From the NCBI RefSeq assembly GCF_014698115.1, contig NZ_JACJSJ010000014.1, positions 1 through 64,000 of the forward strand: DNA of 64,000 nt, given 5' to 3'. Shown piece by piece: positions 1 through 8,267 of this stretch (its first letter is position 1; the number at the start of each line of letters is the position of its first letter). This DNA is from Nostoc sp. FACHB-973. GTDB taxonomy: Bacteria > Cyanobacteriota > Cyanobacteriia > Cyanobacteriales > Nostocaceae. Below the pieces are notes generated by a model. The model searched no databases. It saw only the letters and a program-made list of their open reading frames with translations, and was not told the DNA's origin. The translations under genes and the position numbers were made by a program.

Positions 1-90
1 GAAATGGTTGATAAACTAATCTCAGTTGCACTCGACTTAATAAATCCTCAACATTTAAGAAACTGGTTTGCTAGTTGTTGCTACTGTACC

Positions 91-1260
91 TCATAGCAGC
101 CGTAAATGCTGTATATCAATGTTAAATCTGCTGGCGATCGCAGTAATTATTTCTTGTTCAACTGGTGTAGTCTGGTTGTCAAGCTGGGCAATTTTGTAAC
201 ACTGGGCTAATAATGGTATGGCAAAATCACGGGTTAGCTCATTGAGCAGTGTATCTAAAGGCTTGGGTGATTTGATGTTTTCGGCAATGGCATTTAGGGA
301 GGTAGGACTTAAATTTGCAGCTTGCAATTCTGGCAATATTTCTTCCCAAGTTTTTTCGGGATGACTGGCGAGGATCATGTGAACTAAAATTTGATCCATG
401 ACGGCTTGTTGAGCGATCGCACTTTGGAGATACTCTTCACTCTGTTCTTTTAATGCTGCTAGTGTTTCTGGAGAATTGAGGGAAGTTGATTCATCTAATT
501 TGGCTTCGTAAAATCGACAAGCAGCATATCCCAATGAATAGATCATCGTCGCATTTGAACTAACGGCGATCGCAGCACCCGCAAAGGGCACATTTCGCAA
601 CAAGCCTAATCCCGCAGCTTTCAACAGACGGCCTCCACCCAAAGCCAAACCAAAAATCGCCAAAACTTCACCTTTACGGGCTGGATCTTTTAAATCTAGC
701 CCATAGTCAGATGCAATTTCATAAACCATTTCTGACTGCAATTTCGTTGTCGCTGCTAAATCAATTGCCAAAAATGTCAGCGCAAATCCCGGCAAAATAC
801 TAGTTGCCAAACCAATCCCACCAGCTCTAGCTGCTTTGTCCATCATGATGCGGTGAGCAATTTGGCTGGGTGATTCATTGGGATATTGTTGCTTGAGCTT
901 GTTTACCGCCACTTCTGCTTTTTCTAAATCTACAACATCAGTGGCACCAAACAGCCAATTGAGATTTAAGACCCCAGATAGTTTTCTAATCAGCCAATTT
1001 TCACCCAGGCTATTGACAAACTTACCGCCGGTTTGAGTTGTTTGCTCAATTAACTTGTGTGTTTGCTTCGTTGCTGCTTCTCCAATACCTATTGCTGTGT
1101 CTATAACTGCTTTGCCTGTGTCAGCAACAGTTTTAGCAAAATCCTCTAATATAGACGGTTGATTTTCCACTGATGATTGAGCCGTGATTTCGACTTTCTT
1201 TGTTTCTGCGCGTGAATGGACTAACTTGTTCACTTCTGTTTTTTGGGGTTGATCTGCCAT
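91..1260 (-). CDS. EcsC-like family protein
   Basis: A 389-residue protein starting at ATG 1260. The first ~100 residues are polar and low in recognisable structure. They are followed by an EcsC-like region (about residues 130-260) with Ala/Gly-rich hydrophobic stretches near residues 145-175 and 200-250, which suggest membrane association. The C-terminal third is helical and soluble. EcsC family proteins were named from the Bacillus ecs locus, but their molecular role is unclear. The call rests on overall resemblance to cyanobacterial EcsC proteins, not on a catalytic motif. The gene diverges from the small gene starting near 1318, so 1261-1317 must hold its promoter. No function beyond a membrane-associated protein is supported. 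Confidence 0.55.
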   Translation of the reverse strand: MADQPQKTEVNKLVHSRAETKKVEITAQSSVENQPSILEDFAKTVADTGKAVIDTAIGIGEAATKQTHKLIEQTTQTGGKFVNSLGENWLIRKLSGVLNLNWLFGATDVVDLEKAEVAVNKLKQQYPNESPSQIAHRIMMDKAARAGGIGLATSILPGFALTFLAIDLAATTKLQSEMVYEIASDYGLDLKDPARKGEVLAIFGLALGGGRLLKAAGLGLLRNVPFAGAAIAVSSNATMIYSLGYAACRFYEAKLDESTSLNSPETLAALKEQSEEYLQSAIAQQAVMDQILVHMILASHPEKTWEEILPELQAANLSPTSLNAIAENIKSPKPLDTLLNELTRDFAIPLLAQCYKIAQLDNQTTPVEQEIITAIASRFNIDIQHLRLL

Positions 1261-1317
1261 TGCTTGACACCATCCTGTAAAGCCTCTCTTTAAGTTTGTA
1301 GCGAAAGTGCGATCGGC

Positions 1318-1593
1318 TTGACATCTCCCAACAAGTACAAGTTATGGATTAACAATTCCTGTGACACTTTTACCGAAAGTCACCTCACTCCCCCTGACAA
1401 TCCCTCAACTGTAGCCCTAAACTTACAGCCGACTAGGAGTTTGGGCAGGAATGATATCATCATTTTAGGAACAGGGGATCGTTTAGGCATTTTGACAATG
1501 ACAGCAGATGCTAAAGCGGTCAGAGCAGCACTTTCTCAGGGTGTAAAGTTCAATGTGTATATCCATGTGCCTTGCCCTTTAACAGGAAATTAA
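1318..1593 (+). CDS. small hypothetical protein (TTG start, doubtful)
   Basis: A possible 91-residue protein. No ATG is in frame near the 5' end, so it would start at TTG 1318; an in-frame TAA at 1291-1293 rules out a longer version. The second half has a plausible beta-strand/helix pattern, but I do not recognise a family. The stop codon lies 2 nt before the ATG of the next gene, a spacing typical of translational coupling, which is the main argument that it is real. It could also be an unrelated open frame or a remnant. Confidence 0.35.
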   Translation: MTSPNKYKLWINNSCDTFTESHLTPPDNPSTVALNLQPTRSLGRNDIIILGTGDRLGILTMTADAKAVRAALSQGVKFNVYIHVPCPLTGN

Positions 1594-1595
1594 CT

Positions 1596-1892
1596 ATGCA
1601 AATTACTATTGCACCTTATCTTTTAAGTACTTATAAACTGATTCAGTGTGCTTTTCCCAATGGAATAGAAACACAAGATTATTTACCATTGTTGGCATTA
1701 CTTTATGATGAAATGTCAGATCGAAACTTAGCAGAAATCGTATCTCACTGCACAGAAATAAATTATAACCTTGTTCTCAATGATGTGTATCGTGTAGTAA
1801 CAACTGATGTGCCAAAGGCTGAAGCTATTGACAAAGTGAAACAGCGTTTGCTTGTTTGTGGTTATGAGGAGTGGCTCAAAGAAACTGAATAG
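1596..1892 (+). CDS. DUF3349-like small protein
   Basis: A 98-residue protein. I place the start at ATG 1596, preceded by an AGGA-type ribosome site, rather than at the upstream TTG 1572 that overlaps the preceding frame. The pattern 'FPNGIETQDYLPLLALLYD' followed by a helical middle and a C-terminal 'VKQRLLVCGYEEW' resembles the small DUF3349 family known mainly from actinobacteria. Function is unknown. It lies 2 nt after the upstream small frame and may be co-transcribed with it. Confidence 0.5.
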   Translation: MQITIAPYLLSTYKLIQCAFPNGIETQDYLPLLALLYDEMSDRNLAEIVSHCTEINYNLVLNDVYRVVTTDVPKAEAIDKVKQRLLVCGYEEWLKETE

Positions 1893-2015
1893 CGTGAGAA
1901 CAAACCTGTTCATTTTGGCAAAAGAGCGATCGCCTTTTTAATGCGAGCTTTGAAGTTGGATAGCTCTCAGTAACTAACAGGCTAAAGCTTGAATAAAATG
2001 CGATCGCCCTTCATC

Positions 2016-2843
2016 CTATCCTCTCACCTCTTGCCCTTTACCGATATCAGCTTTACTTTCTAAAAAGTCGTTATCCTTAAGGATTTCATAGAGATTAATA
2101 TCTTCTTCTAGCAAGCAAGCATGTCCGCAATTGGGCAGCACCACAATCTTGTTATTTGGTAAGATATTCGCTATGCGCTTCACTTCTGTTACAGAAGGTA
2201 AAAGCCGATCGCTACCACCAGCAATCAACAAAACTGGCTGCGTTAACTGGCGCAATTGCTCTTCATCAATCTCAAACTCCCGGAGTAAAGACAATCGCCA
2301 AAGAACCGTTTCTGACGGAACAGAACGCATAGTTCTTAAGAGTTCATGGCGATCGCTGCGAGAAATCCGTGGCAGAGATGCTAAAAATGGTAGTAACCCC
2401 AGTGCGCCAACATCATACAATCCTGATGGGACTAAGTAAGTAATTTGCGATGCCCAATTCAACCAAGGGCGAAGCTGAAGGGCTGAAGCTGGGTTAATTA
2501 AAATAATTCGTTTAAATAAATGCGGTGCTTGAATCGCCACTTTCATCGCCAAGCAACCCCCAAATGACTCACCACACAAATAAACTGTCCTCTGGGGGCT
2601 TTTTTCTAATTCGGCGTGGATCAAGTCCAATACATTGTTAGTTAGCACATCCCAGGTGGTGAGATCTTGACGGGGGATTGCGAAACAGCGGACATCAAAA
2701 CCAACTTCTAATCCAGCGGTTTGCGATCGCAATAATTGACCTGTTCCATCCATTCCTGGTAAATATACAAACAGCGGATACTCCGGTCGTAATCGTTTGG
2801 GCGTAAGGAAACAAGGCTTGAGTTCAACTTCTGGGGTAGTCAT
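2016..2843 (-). CDS. alpha/beta hydrolase
   Basis: A 275-residue alpha/beta-fold hydrolase. The nucleophile elbow GESFGG (Ser near residue 93), the acid in GGSDRLLP and the His in NCGHACLLEE form a complete Ser-Asp-His triad. No signal peptide is seen, so it is probably cytosolic or peripheral to the thylakoid. It lies directly upstream on the same strand as an LPLAT-type acyltransferase. In plants the phytyl ester synthases (PES/ELT family) carry a hydrolase domain and an acyltransferase domain on one chain, so this pair may act together in acyl-ester metabolism; that is inference. The start codon lies inside a 7-bp tandem repeat; no Shine-Dalgarno is evident. Confidence 0.8.
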   Translation of the reverse strand: MTTPEVELKPCFLTPKRLRPEYPLFVYLPGMDGTGQLLRSQTAGLEVGFDVRCFAIPRQDLTTWDVLTNNVLDLIHAELEKSPQRTVYLCGESFGGCLAMKVAIQAPHLFKRIILINPASALQLRPWLNWASQITYLVPSGLYDVGALGLLPFLASLPRISRSDRHELLRTMRSVPSETVLWRLSLLREFEIDEEQLRQLTQPVLLIAGGSDRLLPSVTEVKRIANILPNNKIVVLPNCGHACLLEEDINLYEILKDNDFLESKADIGKGQEVRG

Positions 2844-2868
2844 TGGTCATTGGTCATTGGTCATTGGT
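2841..2868. repeat. tandem heptamer repeat over a start codon
   Basis: Four tandem copies of CATTGGT. The leftmost CAT (2841-2843) is the minus-strand start codon of the hydrolase. Because the period is 7, the other ATGs fall out of frame or run into a stop, so only the one at 2843 opens the gene. Confidence 0.9.
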
Positions 2869-2962
2869 TAATGATAAAACTTTTGGACTGTTGATTGTTG
2901 GCTGCTTTTGACAAGATGCAAAAACAGTCTTACAGCAACCAACTCAAAGTCGCAGCGACAAT

Positions 2963-2990
2963 CCAAAATCCAAAATCCAAAATCCAAAAT
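2963..2990. repeat. tandem heptamer repeat CCAAAAT x4
   Basis: Four perfect tandem copies of CCAAAAT just downstream of the acyltransferase stop codon, in the 151-bp gap between acyltransferase and hydrolase. Heptameric tandem repeats of this kind are common in heterocystous cyanobacteria. Confidence 0.9.
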
Positions 2991-2994
2991 CGTC

Positions 2995-3714
2995 TCACCC
3001 TTGACGCAGTAAGTCGCTAACTTCGTTGTGGCAATATTGAGTTAGTTCAGCCACAACAGTTCTAGCTTGTTTGCCATGATATGTTTTTTGATGTTGGGGC
3101 GTAATCCAATAAGGACGACCGATTAACACAGCAACTCGGCGATAAACTACCAAAGGATGCCAACCTGGTTGCTTAAATAAAGGTTCTGAAGGATCGAATA
3201 AACTCAACAGCCTCAGGGGAAAACCAGAAGTGTTGACTTCTTCTAAAGATGCGATCGCCACTGGCAAAATTGCTAAATCCTCCACATCAGCCCGCAATGC
3301 CAAATGAGCAAATCCCCGCTGAAATTCACCCACTGTGTTTGGCGCAGTAAATTTCACCATTGGTTCTGTTCCTTCGGGAAATACTCCTACCATTTGCCGA
3401 GACTGCAATAGCATCTGTGATTGCACAAAAAAGCTTTGTTGGCGGTTTTGGGCTTCTTCCAAAGGAAAACACCCCAATTGTCCGGTAACAATCTCCCGCA
3501 TGATCGGCACTTGTCCCATGTAGTGATGACAAGCAAAGCGAATTGGATTCGATAAGGCTGCCATTAAAATCGGTGCATCCATAAAGCTGCGGTGATTGCT
3601 GACTACCAAGACGCTAGCATCTCGCGGAATGCGATCTTCGTAATAGCGAAACATTTGTGTTGAAAGCCCTGCTAACAAAGCGTGGGAAATCAACTGAGGG
3701 CTATTTAGACTCAT
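2995..3714 (-). CDS. PlsC/LPLAT-family acyltransferase
   Basis: A 239-residue glycerolipid-type acyltransferase. The catalytic HX4D motif is seen as NHRSFMD (about residue 41), and the acceptor/phosphate-binding motif as FPEGTEP (about residue 115). There is no clear transmembrane segment, so it is probably a peripheral membrane enzyme. The family transfers acyl groups to glycerol-phosphate-type or other lipid alcohol acceptors. Together with the adjacent hydrolase it resembles a split version of the plant PES/ELT architecture; the single-domain Synechocystis enzyme Slr2103 is a possible relative. The acceptor cannot be told from sequence. Confidence 0.8.
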   Translation of the reverse strand: MSLNSPQLISHALLAGLSTQMFRYYEDRIPRDASVLVVSNHRSFMDAPILMAALSNPIRFACHHYMGQVPIMREIVTGQLGCFPLEEAQNRQQSFFVQSQMLLQSRQMVGVFPEGTEPMVKFTAPNTVGEFQRGFAHLALRADVEDLAILPVAIASLEEVNTSGFPLRLLSLFDPSEPLFKQPGWHPLVVYRRVAVLIGRPYWITPQHQKTYHGKQARTVVAELTQYCHNEVSDLLRQG

Positions 3715-4097
3715 ACCTAATCAATATATAGTCCGTTAAATATGGCAGTTTATCTTAATTTAATTTTTACATTTCTTTACTACTGCCATGACCGTCTTAA
3801 GATAGAAATGTCTGAATCTATAAACAGAGGTAGATTTTCCGCATCTGTGTATTATGTATTCTTCAACACAATAATATTATGTAATAAAAAGTATTCCCAA
3901 AAATTATCTAATAGTAAATTTCTGTATTTTCGGCAAAAATCAGTTGAATTAATGCATATTATAAAACAATTGCTGACCGGATAAATTTGCTAATATTAAG
4001 GTGTTATTGGAAAAAATGGTAGTAATGTTATATAATTGCGTGGTTTTGCCGACAAAACTAAGATGTAAAACGTTTTAATAAGTTGATTTTATTTTGC
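3715..4097. other. AT-rich intergenic region upstream of metG
   Basis: 383 bp between the divergent acyltransferase and metG. An open frame at 3742-3984 exists, but its composition (Tyr/Phe/Asn-rich, no family resemblance) looks like read-through of AT-rich DNA, so it is not annotated. A plausible promoter is listed separately. No RNA gene was recognised. Confidence 0.5.
4007..4036 (+). promoter_or_regulatory. candidate sigma70-type promoter of metG
   Basis: TTGGAA at 4007-4012 and a perfect TATAAT at 4031-4036, 18 bp apart, about 60 bp upstream of the metG ATG. Found by eye in AT-rich DNA, so chance occurrence is possible. Confidence 0.4.
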
Positions 4098-5702
4098 ATG
4101 AATCTAGTGAATAAAACACAAAAGACATTTGCACTGACAACACCCCTATATTATGTAAACGATGTCCCTCATATAGGCAGTGCTTATACAACGATCGCTG
4201 CCGATGTAGTAGCACGATTTCATAGGTTGTTGGGGCATCAGGTACTATTAATTACGGGTACAGATGAGCATGGGCAGAAGATTCAGCGATCGGCAGAAAT
4301 TTTAGGGAAAGCCCCACAAGATTTTTGCGATGAAATTGTGCCTAGCTTTGTAAGTTTGTGGAAGTTGCTTGATATTCAATACGATCGCTTTAGTCGGACT
4401 ACAGCACCTCGTCATGGAGCGATCGTCAAAGAATTCTTCGAGCGAGTATGGGAATCTGGGGATATTTATCAAGGACAACAACAAGGCTGGTACTGCGTAT
4501 CCTGTGAAGAATTCAAAGAAGAACGGGAACTTTTAGAAGGACACCGTTGCCCAATTCATACTAACAAAGAAGTCGAGTGGCGAGACGAACAAAACTATTT
4601 TTTCCGCTTATCTAAATATCAAAATAAACTGACAGAATTTTATCAGTTAAAACCAGATTTTATTCAACCAGAAACTCGGCGTAATGAAGTCCTAAGCTTT
4701 GTCAATCAAGGTCTGCAAGACTTTTCAATTTCACGGGTGAATTTAGATTGGGGTTTTCCAGTACCAACCGATCCCAAGCACACCCTTTATGTTTGGTTTG
4801 ACGCACTACTGGGTTATGTAACCGCATTACTCGAACCAGATGCAGAACCGACTTTAGCAAATGCTCTACAGACGTGGTGGCCAATTAATTTGCATTTAAT
4901 TGGTAAAGATATTCTGCGTTTCCATGCAGTTTATTGGCCAGCAATGCTGTTATCAGCCGGTTTACCCTTGCCAGACCGAGTATTTGGACATGGCTTTTTG
5001 ACTAAAGATGGTCAGAAAATGGGCAAAAGTCTGGGTAACACCCTCGATCCTGTTGATCTAGTCCAACGCTATGGTAGTGATGCCGTTCGTTATTACTTCC
5101 TTAAGGAAATCGAATTTGGCAAGGATGGAGATTTTAATGAAGTTAGGTTCATTAATGTTCTGAATGCAGATTTAGCGAATGACTTAGGTAACTTGCTCAA
5201 TCGCACCTTGAACATGGTGAAGAAATACTGTGCTGAAAATAATGTACCACCAATCGGCAACGAAACAATCTCTGACGAAAATCCTTTGAAAACAATTGGT
5301 TTACGTCTGGGGGAACAAGTAAAACAAGCCTATGAGCAGCTAGCTTTCAATCAAGCCTGCGAATCCATCCTTTTACTGGTGCAAGCCAGCAATAAGTTTA
5401 TTGATGAACAAGCTCCTTGGTCATTATATAAACAGGGACAACAGCAGGAAGTCGAGAAAGTTCTGTACGCAGTTCTAGAATCGGTTAGACTAGCAGCTTA
5501 TCTACTATCTCCAATTATTCCGAACATCAGTAGCGATATTTATCGGCAACTGGGCTTTGGAATAAACTTTAACGATCAAATAGAAACTTCACTGAATGCT
5601 CCTTTTGCTACCCATGCAGCGTGGGGAGTACTATCCAGTAAACAACAGTTGGGTACACCCCAACCAATTTTCAAACGCATAGAACAGCTAAAAAACGATT
5701 AG
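4098..5702 (+). CDS. metG: methionine--tRNA ligase
   Basis: Methionyl-tRNA synthetase charges tRNA-Met (initiator and elongator) with methionine in the cytosol. I start at ATG 4098 (534 aa); the upstream TTG 4083 would add five residues of no family value. Class I signatures are clear: the HIGH motif as PHIGS near residue 21, the KMSKS loop as KMGKS near residue 305, and one zinc knuckle as CVSC...CPIH around residues 130-150. The tRNA-binding C-terminal extension (EMAP-like) of some bacterial enzymes is absent, as is usual in cyanobacteria. A TATAAT box lies upstream and a hairpin downstream. Confidence 0.96.
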   Translation: MNLVNKTQKTFALTTPLYYVNDVPHIGSAYTTIAADVVARFHRLLGHQVLLITGTDEHGQKIQRSAEILGKAPQDFCDEIVPSFVSLWKLLDIQYDRFSRTTAPRHGAIVKEFFERVWESGDIYQGQQQGWYCVSCEEFKEERELLEGHRCPIHTNKEVEWRDEQNYFFRLSKYQNKLTEFYQLKPDFIQPETRRNEVLSFVNQGLQDFSISRVNLDWGFPVPTDPKHTLYVWFDALLGYVTALLEPDAEPTLANALQTWWPINLHLIGKDILRFHAVYWPAMLLSAGLPLPDRVFGHGFLTKDGQKMGKSLGNTLDPVDLVQRYGSDAVRYYFLKEIEFGKDGDFNEVRFINVLNADLANDLGNLLNRTLNMVKKYCAENNVPPIGNETISDENPLKTIGLRLGEQVKQAYEQLAFNQACESILLLVQASNKFIDEQAPWSLYKQGQQQEVEKVLYAVLESVRLAAYLLSPIIPNISSDIYRQLGFGINFNDQIETSLNAPFATHAAWGVLSSKQQLGTPQPIFKRIEQLKND

Positions 5703-5755
5703 TCAATATCAAATTCTGATTTTGTTCAATTTCTAATTCTCTGGTAAAAATTTAT

Positions 5756-5779
5756 CGGGGCTGAACTTAATTAGCCCCG
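5756..5779 (+). terminator. hairpin downstream of metG
   Basis: A perfect 7-bp GC-rich stem, CGGGGCT/AGCCCCG, with a 10-nt loop, 54 bp after the metG stop codon. No long T tract follows, so it may be a weak or factor-assisted terminator or an RNA-stabilising hairpin. Confidence 0.45.
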
Positions 5780-5859
5780 GAACATTATCATAAACCGCTG
5801 TGACTAGAAAGTAAAACTGGGTATTTTGTATCAAAAATAACAGGGATAAAAACTGAGGT

Positions 5860-6498
5860 ATGACAACAATGTTGAATAATTTAGAAAATGACTCGATATT
5901 TACGCCAGAACAAGTTTTGGAGAATCGGGGTAGGGTTGCCATATTTATTGATGGCTCAAATCTATTTTACGCTGCATTACAATTAGGAATTGAAATCGAT
6001 TACACGAAGTTGTTGTGTCGATTAACTGGAGGTTCTCGCCTACTGAGAGCTTTTTTCTACACTGGTGTAGACCGGACAAACGAGAAGCAACAGGGGTTTT
6101 TGTTGTGGATGCGCCGCAATGGCTATCGAGTAATTGCTAAGGACTTGGTGCAACTGCCAGATGGCTCTAAAAAAGCCAACCTGGATGTAGAAATAGCAGT
6201 CGATATGATGGCGTTAGTCGATTCCTATGATACCGCAGTTTTAGTCAGCGGTGATGGCGATTTGGCTTATGCAGTAAATTCCGTGAGCTATCGTGGTGTA
6301 AGGGTAGAGGTGGTGAGTTTGCGTTCCATGACTAGTGACAGCTTAATTAATGTAAGCGATCGCTACATTGATTTAGAAGCCATCAAAGAGGATATTCAAA
6401 AAACCCCTCGTCAAAGCTATCCATATCGACCGTTATCGAGTATGGGATTTTTGGAAGACCCAAGAACTAGCGATGGACATCTGGAAATCCAAGAATGA
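5860..6498 (+). CDS. LabA-like NYN domain protein
   Basis: A 212-residue NYN (PIN-like nuclease fold) protein of the LabA/DUF88 family. Acidic positions expected for metal binding are visible: the early strand motif FIDGSNLFYA (about residue 30), the central DVEIAVDMM and the SGDGDLAYAV motif. In Synechococcus elongatus LabA acts in the output of the circadian clock, but this family has many paralogues and RNA processing is an equally good guess. Two starts are possible. ATG 5860 has GAGG only 1 nt upstream; ATG 5869 has better spacing and would give 209 aa. The stop overlaps the next start by ATGA (6495-6498), indicating translational coupling with the lipoprotein gene. Confidence 0.8.
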   Translation: MTTMLNNLENDSIFTPEQVLENRGRVAIFIDGSNLFYAALQLGIEIDYTKLLCRLTGGSRLLRAFFYTGVDRTNEKQQGFLLWMRRNGYRVIAKDLVQLPDGSKKANLDVEIAVDMMALVDSYDTAVLVSGDGDLAYAVNSVSYRGVRVEVVSLRSMTSDSLINVSDRYIDLEAIKEDIQKTPRQSYPYRPLSSMGFLEDPRTSDGHLEIQE

Positions 6499-7814
6499 AG
6501 TATCAGTTTAATCATAAAGCGAGAGAGGTAGAAGGGCAGGGGCATGGGGCATGGGGCATTGGGCATTGGGCATTGGGCATTGGGAGTGAGGAATTAGGAG
6601 TTAAGAGTTATTCTCCCCCTGCCTCCCCTGCCCCCCCTGCCCCCTCATCTCCTTCCCCCACTCCCCGACTCTCTTCTTTCTTTATTTTGCTTTTGACCTT
6701 TTTTTTAGGAATTGGATTAGTTAGCTGTGGGGGGAAATCTCCCACAGCTTCTCCAGAAAATACTGCTGATTCATCTGATCCAGACAGTAAATTGACATTC
6801 TTTGATGTCACCTTAGAACAAGCAGATGAAGTGGGACGGCCGATTTGGAAAGTCCAAGCTAAACGGGCAAAATACACCAAAGAAAAACAAATTGGTCAGG
6901 CGGAAAATCCCTATGGAGAACTGTACCAAGATGGTAAAGTTGTTTACCAAGTAAAAGCGGATGTAGCAGACATTGAACAAAATGGAAAGCAGCTATTTCT
7001 CAAGGGGAAAATACTTGCTACAGACCCGAAAAATGGAATTGTGTTGCAGGGTAATGAACTAGAATGGCGTCCCCAAGAAGATTTGTTGATTGTCCGCAAC
7101 CAAATTAATGGTACTCATAAACAACTACAAGCAGTAGCACAAGAAGCGCGAGTTAAAACTCGGGAACAACGGATGGAATTTTCTGGAGGAGTAATAGCAA
7201 AGTCCGCCGATCCTCAGTTGCAAATGCGAACAGAGCATTTGAATTGGAATATTAAAGAAGAAAAATTAATTGCCGATCGCCCCATTGAAATTGACCGCTA
7301 TAAAAATAATCAAATTAGCGATCGCGGCAAAGGAAATGCAGCCGAAGTCAACTTAAAAACCAAAATTGCCACCATCCAAAAAAATGCCCAATTAGATTTA
7401 CTAGATCCGCCATTGCAAATAGCTAGTAACTCTATGACCTGGAACATGAACACAGAAACCATCACCACAAACTCCCCCACCCGCATGTTCCAGCGTGTGG
7501 AAAATGTCATCGTTACCGCCAATCAAGGTGAAATGAAAATACCGCAAAAAACGGTTTATTTAACAGGTAACGTCAACGCCATTGGTCAGCGTAGCCAGTC
7601 TTTGAGATCTGATAAACTAACTTGGTATTTAGACAATAAATTACTTGAAGCTCAAGGAAATATAGTTTATCGACAAATTGATCCACCGTTAAATTTTACC
7701 GGTGAAACAGCCGTTGGGAATTTGCAAACAGAAAATATTGTTGTCAAAGGTGGAAATTCTGGCGGTAGAGTAGTAACCGAGATTATTCCCCAAGAGAGAG
7801 CGAATCGTCAGTAG
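6495..7814 (+). CDS. LptC-like lipoprotein (LPS export family)
   Basis: A 439-residue protein with a lipobox (LVSC, Cys near residue 78) after a hydrophobic segment. A long beta-rich body of LptC/OstA-like repeats follows, with recurring segments about membrane-loop-strand 'LKGKILATD', 'YLTGNVNAIG', 'EAQGNIVYRQ'. In the LPS transport bridge LptC sits at the inner membrane and passes LPS to the periplasmic LptA bridge; cyanobacterial LptC proteins are longer than the enterobacterial ~190 aa. The first ~50 residues are odd: they are encoded by G- and C-rich intergenic-type tandem repeats, giving Gly/His/Trp and Pro/Ser runs ahead of the signal sequence. No other credible start lies between ATG 6495 and the lipobox. 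The gene overlaps the NYN gene by 4 nt. Confidence 0.75.
   Translation: MKYQFNHKAREVEGQGHGAWGIGHWALGIGSEELGVKSYSPPASPAPPAPSSPSPTPRLSSFFILLLTFFLGIGLVSCGGKSPTASPENTADSSDPDSKLTFFDVTLEQADEVGRPIWKVQAKRAKYTKEKQIGQAENPYGELYQDGKVVYQVKADVADIEQNGKQLFLKGKILATDPKNGIVLQGNELEWRPQEDLLIVRNQINGTHKQLQAVAQEARVKTREQRMEFSGGVIAKSADPQLQMRTEHLNWNIKEEKLIADRPIEIDRYKNNQISDRGKGNAAEVNLKTKIATIQKNAQLDLLDPPLQIASNSMTWNMNTETITTNSPTRMFQRVENVIVTANQGEMKIPQKTVYLTGNVNAIGQRSQSLRSDKLTWYLDNKLLEAQGNIVYRQIDPPLNFTGETAVGNLQTENIVVKGGNSGGRVVTEIIPQERANRQ
6534..6585. repeat. G-rich tandem repeat inside the lptC-like 5' end
   Basis: Tandem 7-mers of the type GGGCATG/GGGCATT run within codons ~14-30 of the LptC-like gene. A C-rich stretch with CCCCTGCC-type units follows at about 6611-6665. 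The same class of repeat occurs in non-coding DNA at 7820-7890. Confidence 0.85.
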
Positions 7815-7954
7815 AGATTGGGGAGTGGGGAGTGGGGAGTGGGGAGTGGGGAAGATGAGGGAGATGAGGGAGATGAGGGGGATGAGGGAGTATTTGAACT
7901 CTGTTAACGAGTCTTTACAGCAGTTTTCATGTATTTGAACCACATCTGTCGTAG

Positions 7955-7975
7955 GGGCACAGCACTGCTGTGCCC
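7955..7975. repeat. palindromic repeat GGGCACAGCA/TGCTGTGCCC
   Basis: A perfect inverted repeat with 10-bp arms and a one-base centre. It resembles the palindrome at 17242-17270 (both contain GTAGGGGCAC), so both likely belong to one dispersed repeat family. Confidence 0.8.
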
Positions 7976-8019
7976 TTGCTGCGTGGTCTATTTACCTGAA
8001 AATAGCTGTAAGCTAGATC

Positions 8020-8124
8020 AATGAGTCTTTGAACTCCATTAATGAGGCTTGGAACTCCATTAATGAGACTTTGAACTCCATTAATGAGTCTTTGAACTCC
8101 ATTAATGAGACTTGGAACTAGATG
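8020..8124. repeat. 21-bp tandem repeat, five copies
   Basis: Five contiguous copies of a 21-bp unit (8020, 8041, 8062, 8083, 8104) with a few substitutions and a divergent last copy. Since 21 is a multiple of 3, both strands stay open through it: plus-strand heptapeptides NESLNSI and minus-strand MEFKDSL. No convincing start site or flanking coding sequence exists. There are no spacers, so it is not CRISPR. Confidence 0.9.
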
Positions 8125-8267
8125 AACAAAATTTTAACTCCCCCTCATCCCCCTCATCCCCCACTCCCGACTTCCCACTCCCGACTCCCCACTCCCCATT
8201 CCCCACTCCTCAATTTTCAGTCAACTACTAGGCTAGGATCTTAGTACTACAAGTCCTTTGATAACCC

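Larger units (their letters stand above)
7820..8211. repeat. long inverted G-rich/C-rich repeat arms
   Basis: The left arm (7820-7890) is (GGGGAGT)n followed by (GATGAGG)n. The right arm (8138-8211) is (CCCCTCAT)n followed by (CCCACTC)n-type units, roughly the reverse complement of the left arm. The ~250 bp between them hold a palindrome and a 21-bp tandem array. Together these fill the 453-bp gap between the LptC-like gene and the metal sensor; no gene was recognised. Confidence 0.75.

Noticed and set aside
3742..3984. 80-residue open frame between the acyltransferase and metG
   Set aside because: AT-rich codons, no family resemblance, no ribosome site, and it lies in a promoter region.
8020..8124. 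Possible CRISPR array or short repeat protein in the 21-bp tandem repeats
   Set aside because: Copies are contiguous with no spacers, and neither strand has a start site or flanking coding sequence, so it is kept only as a repeat.
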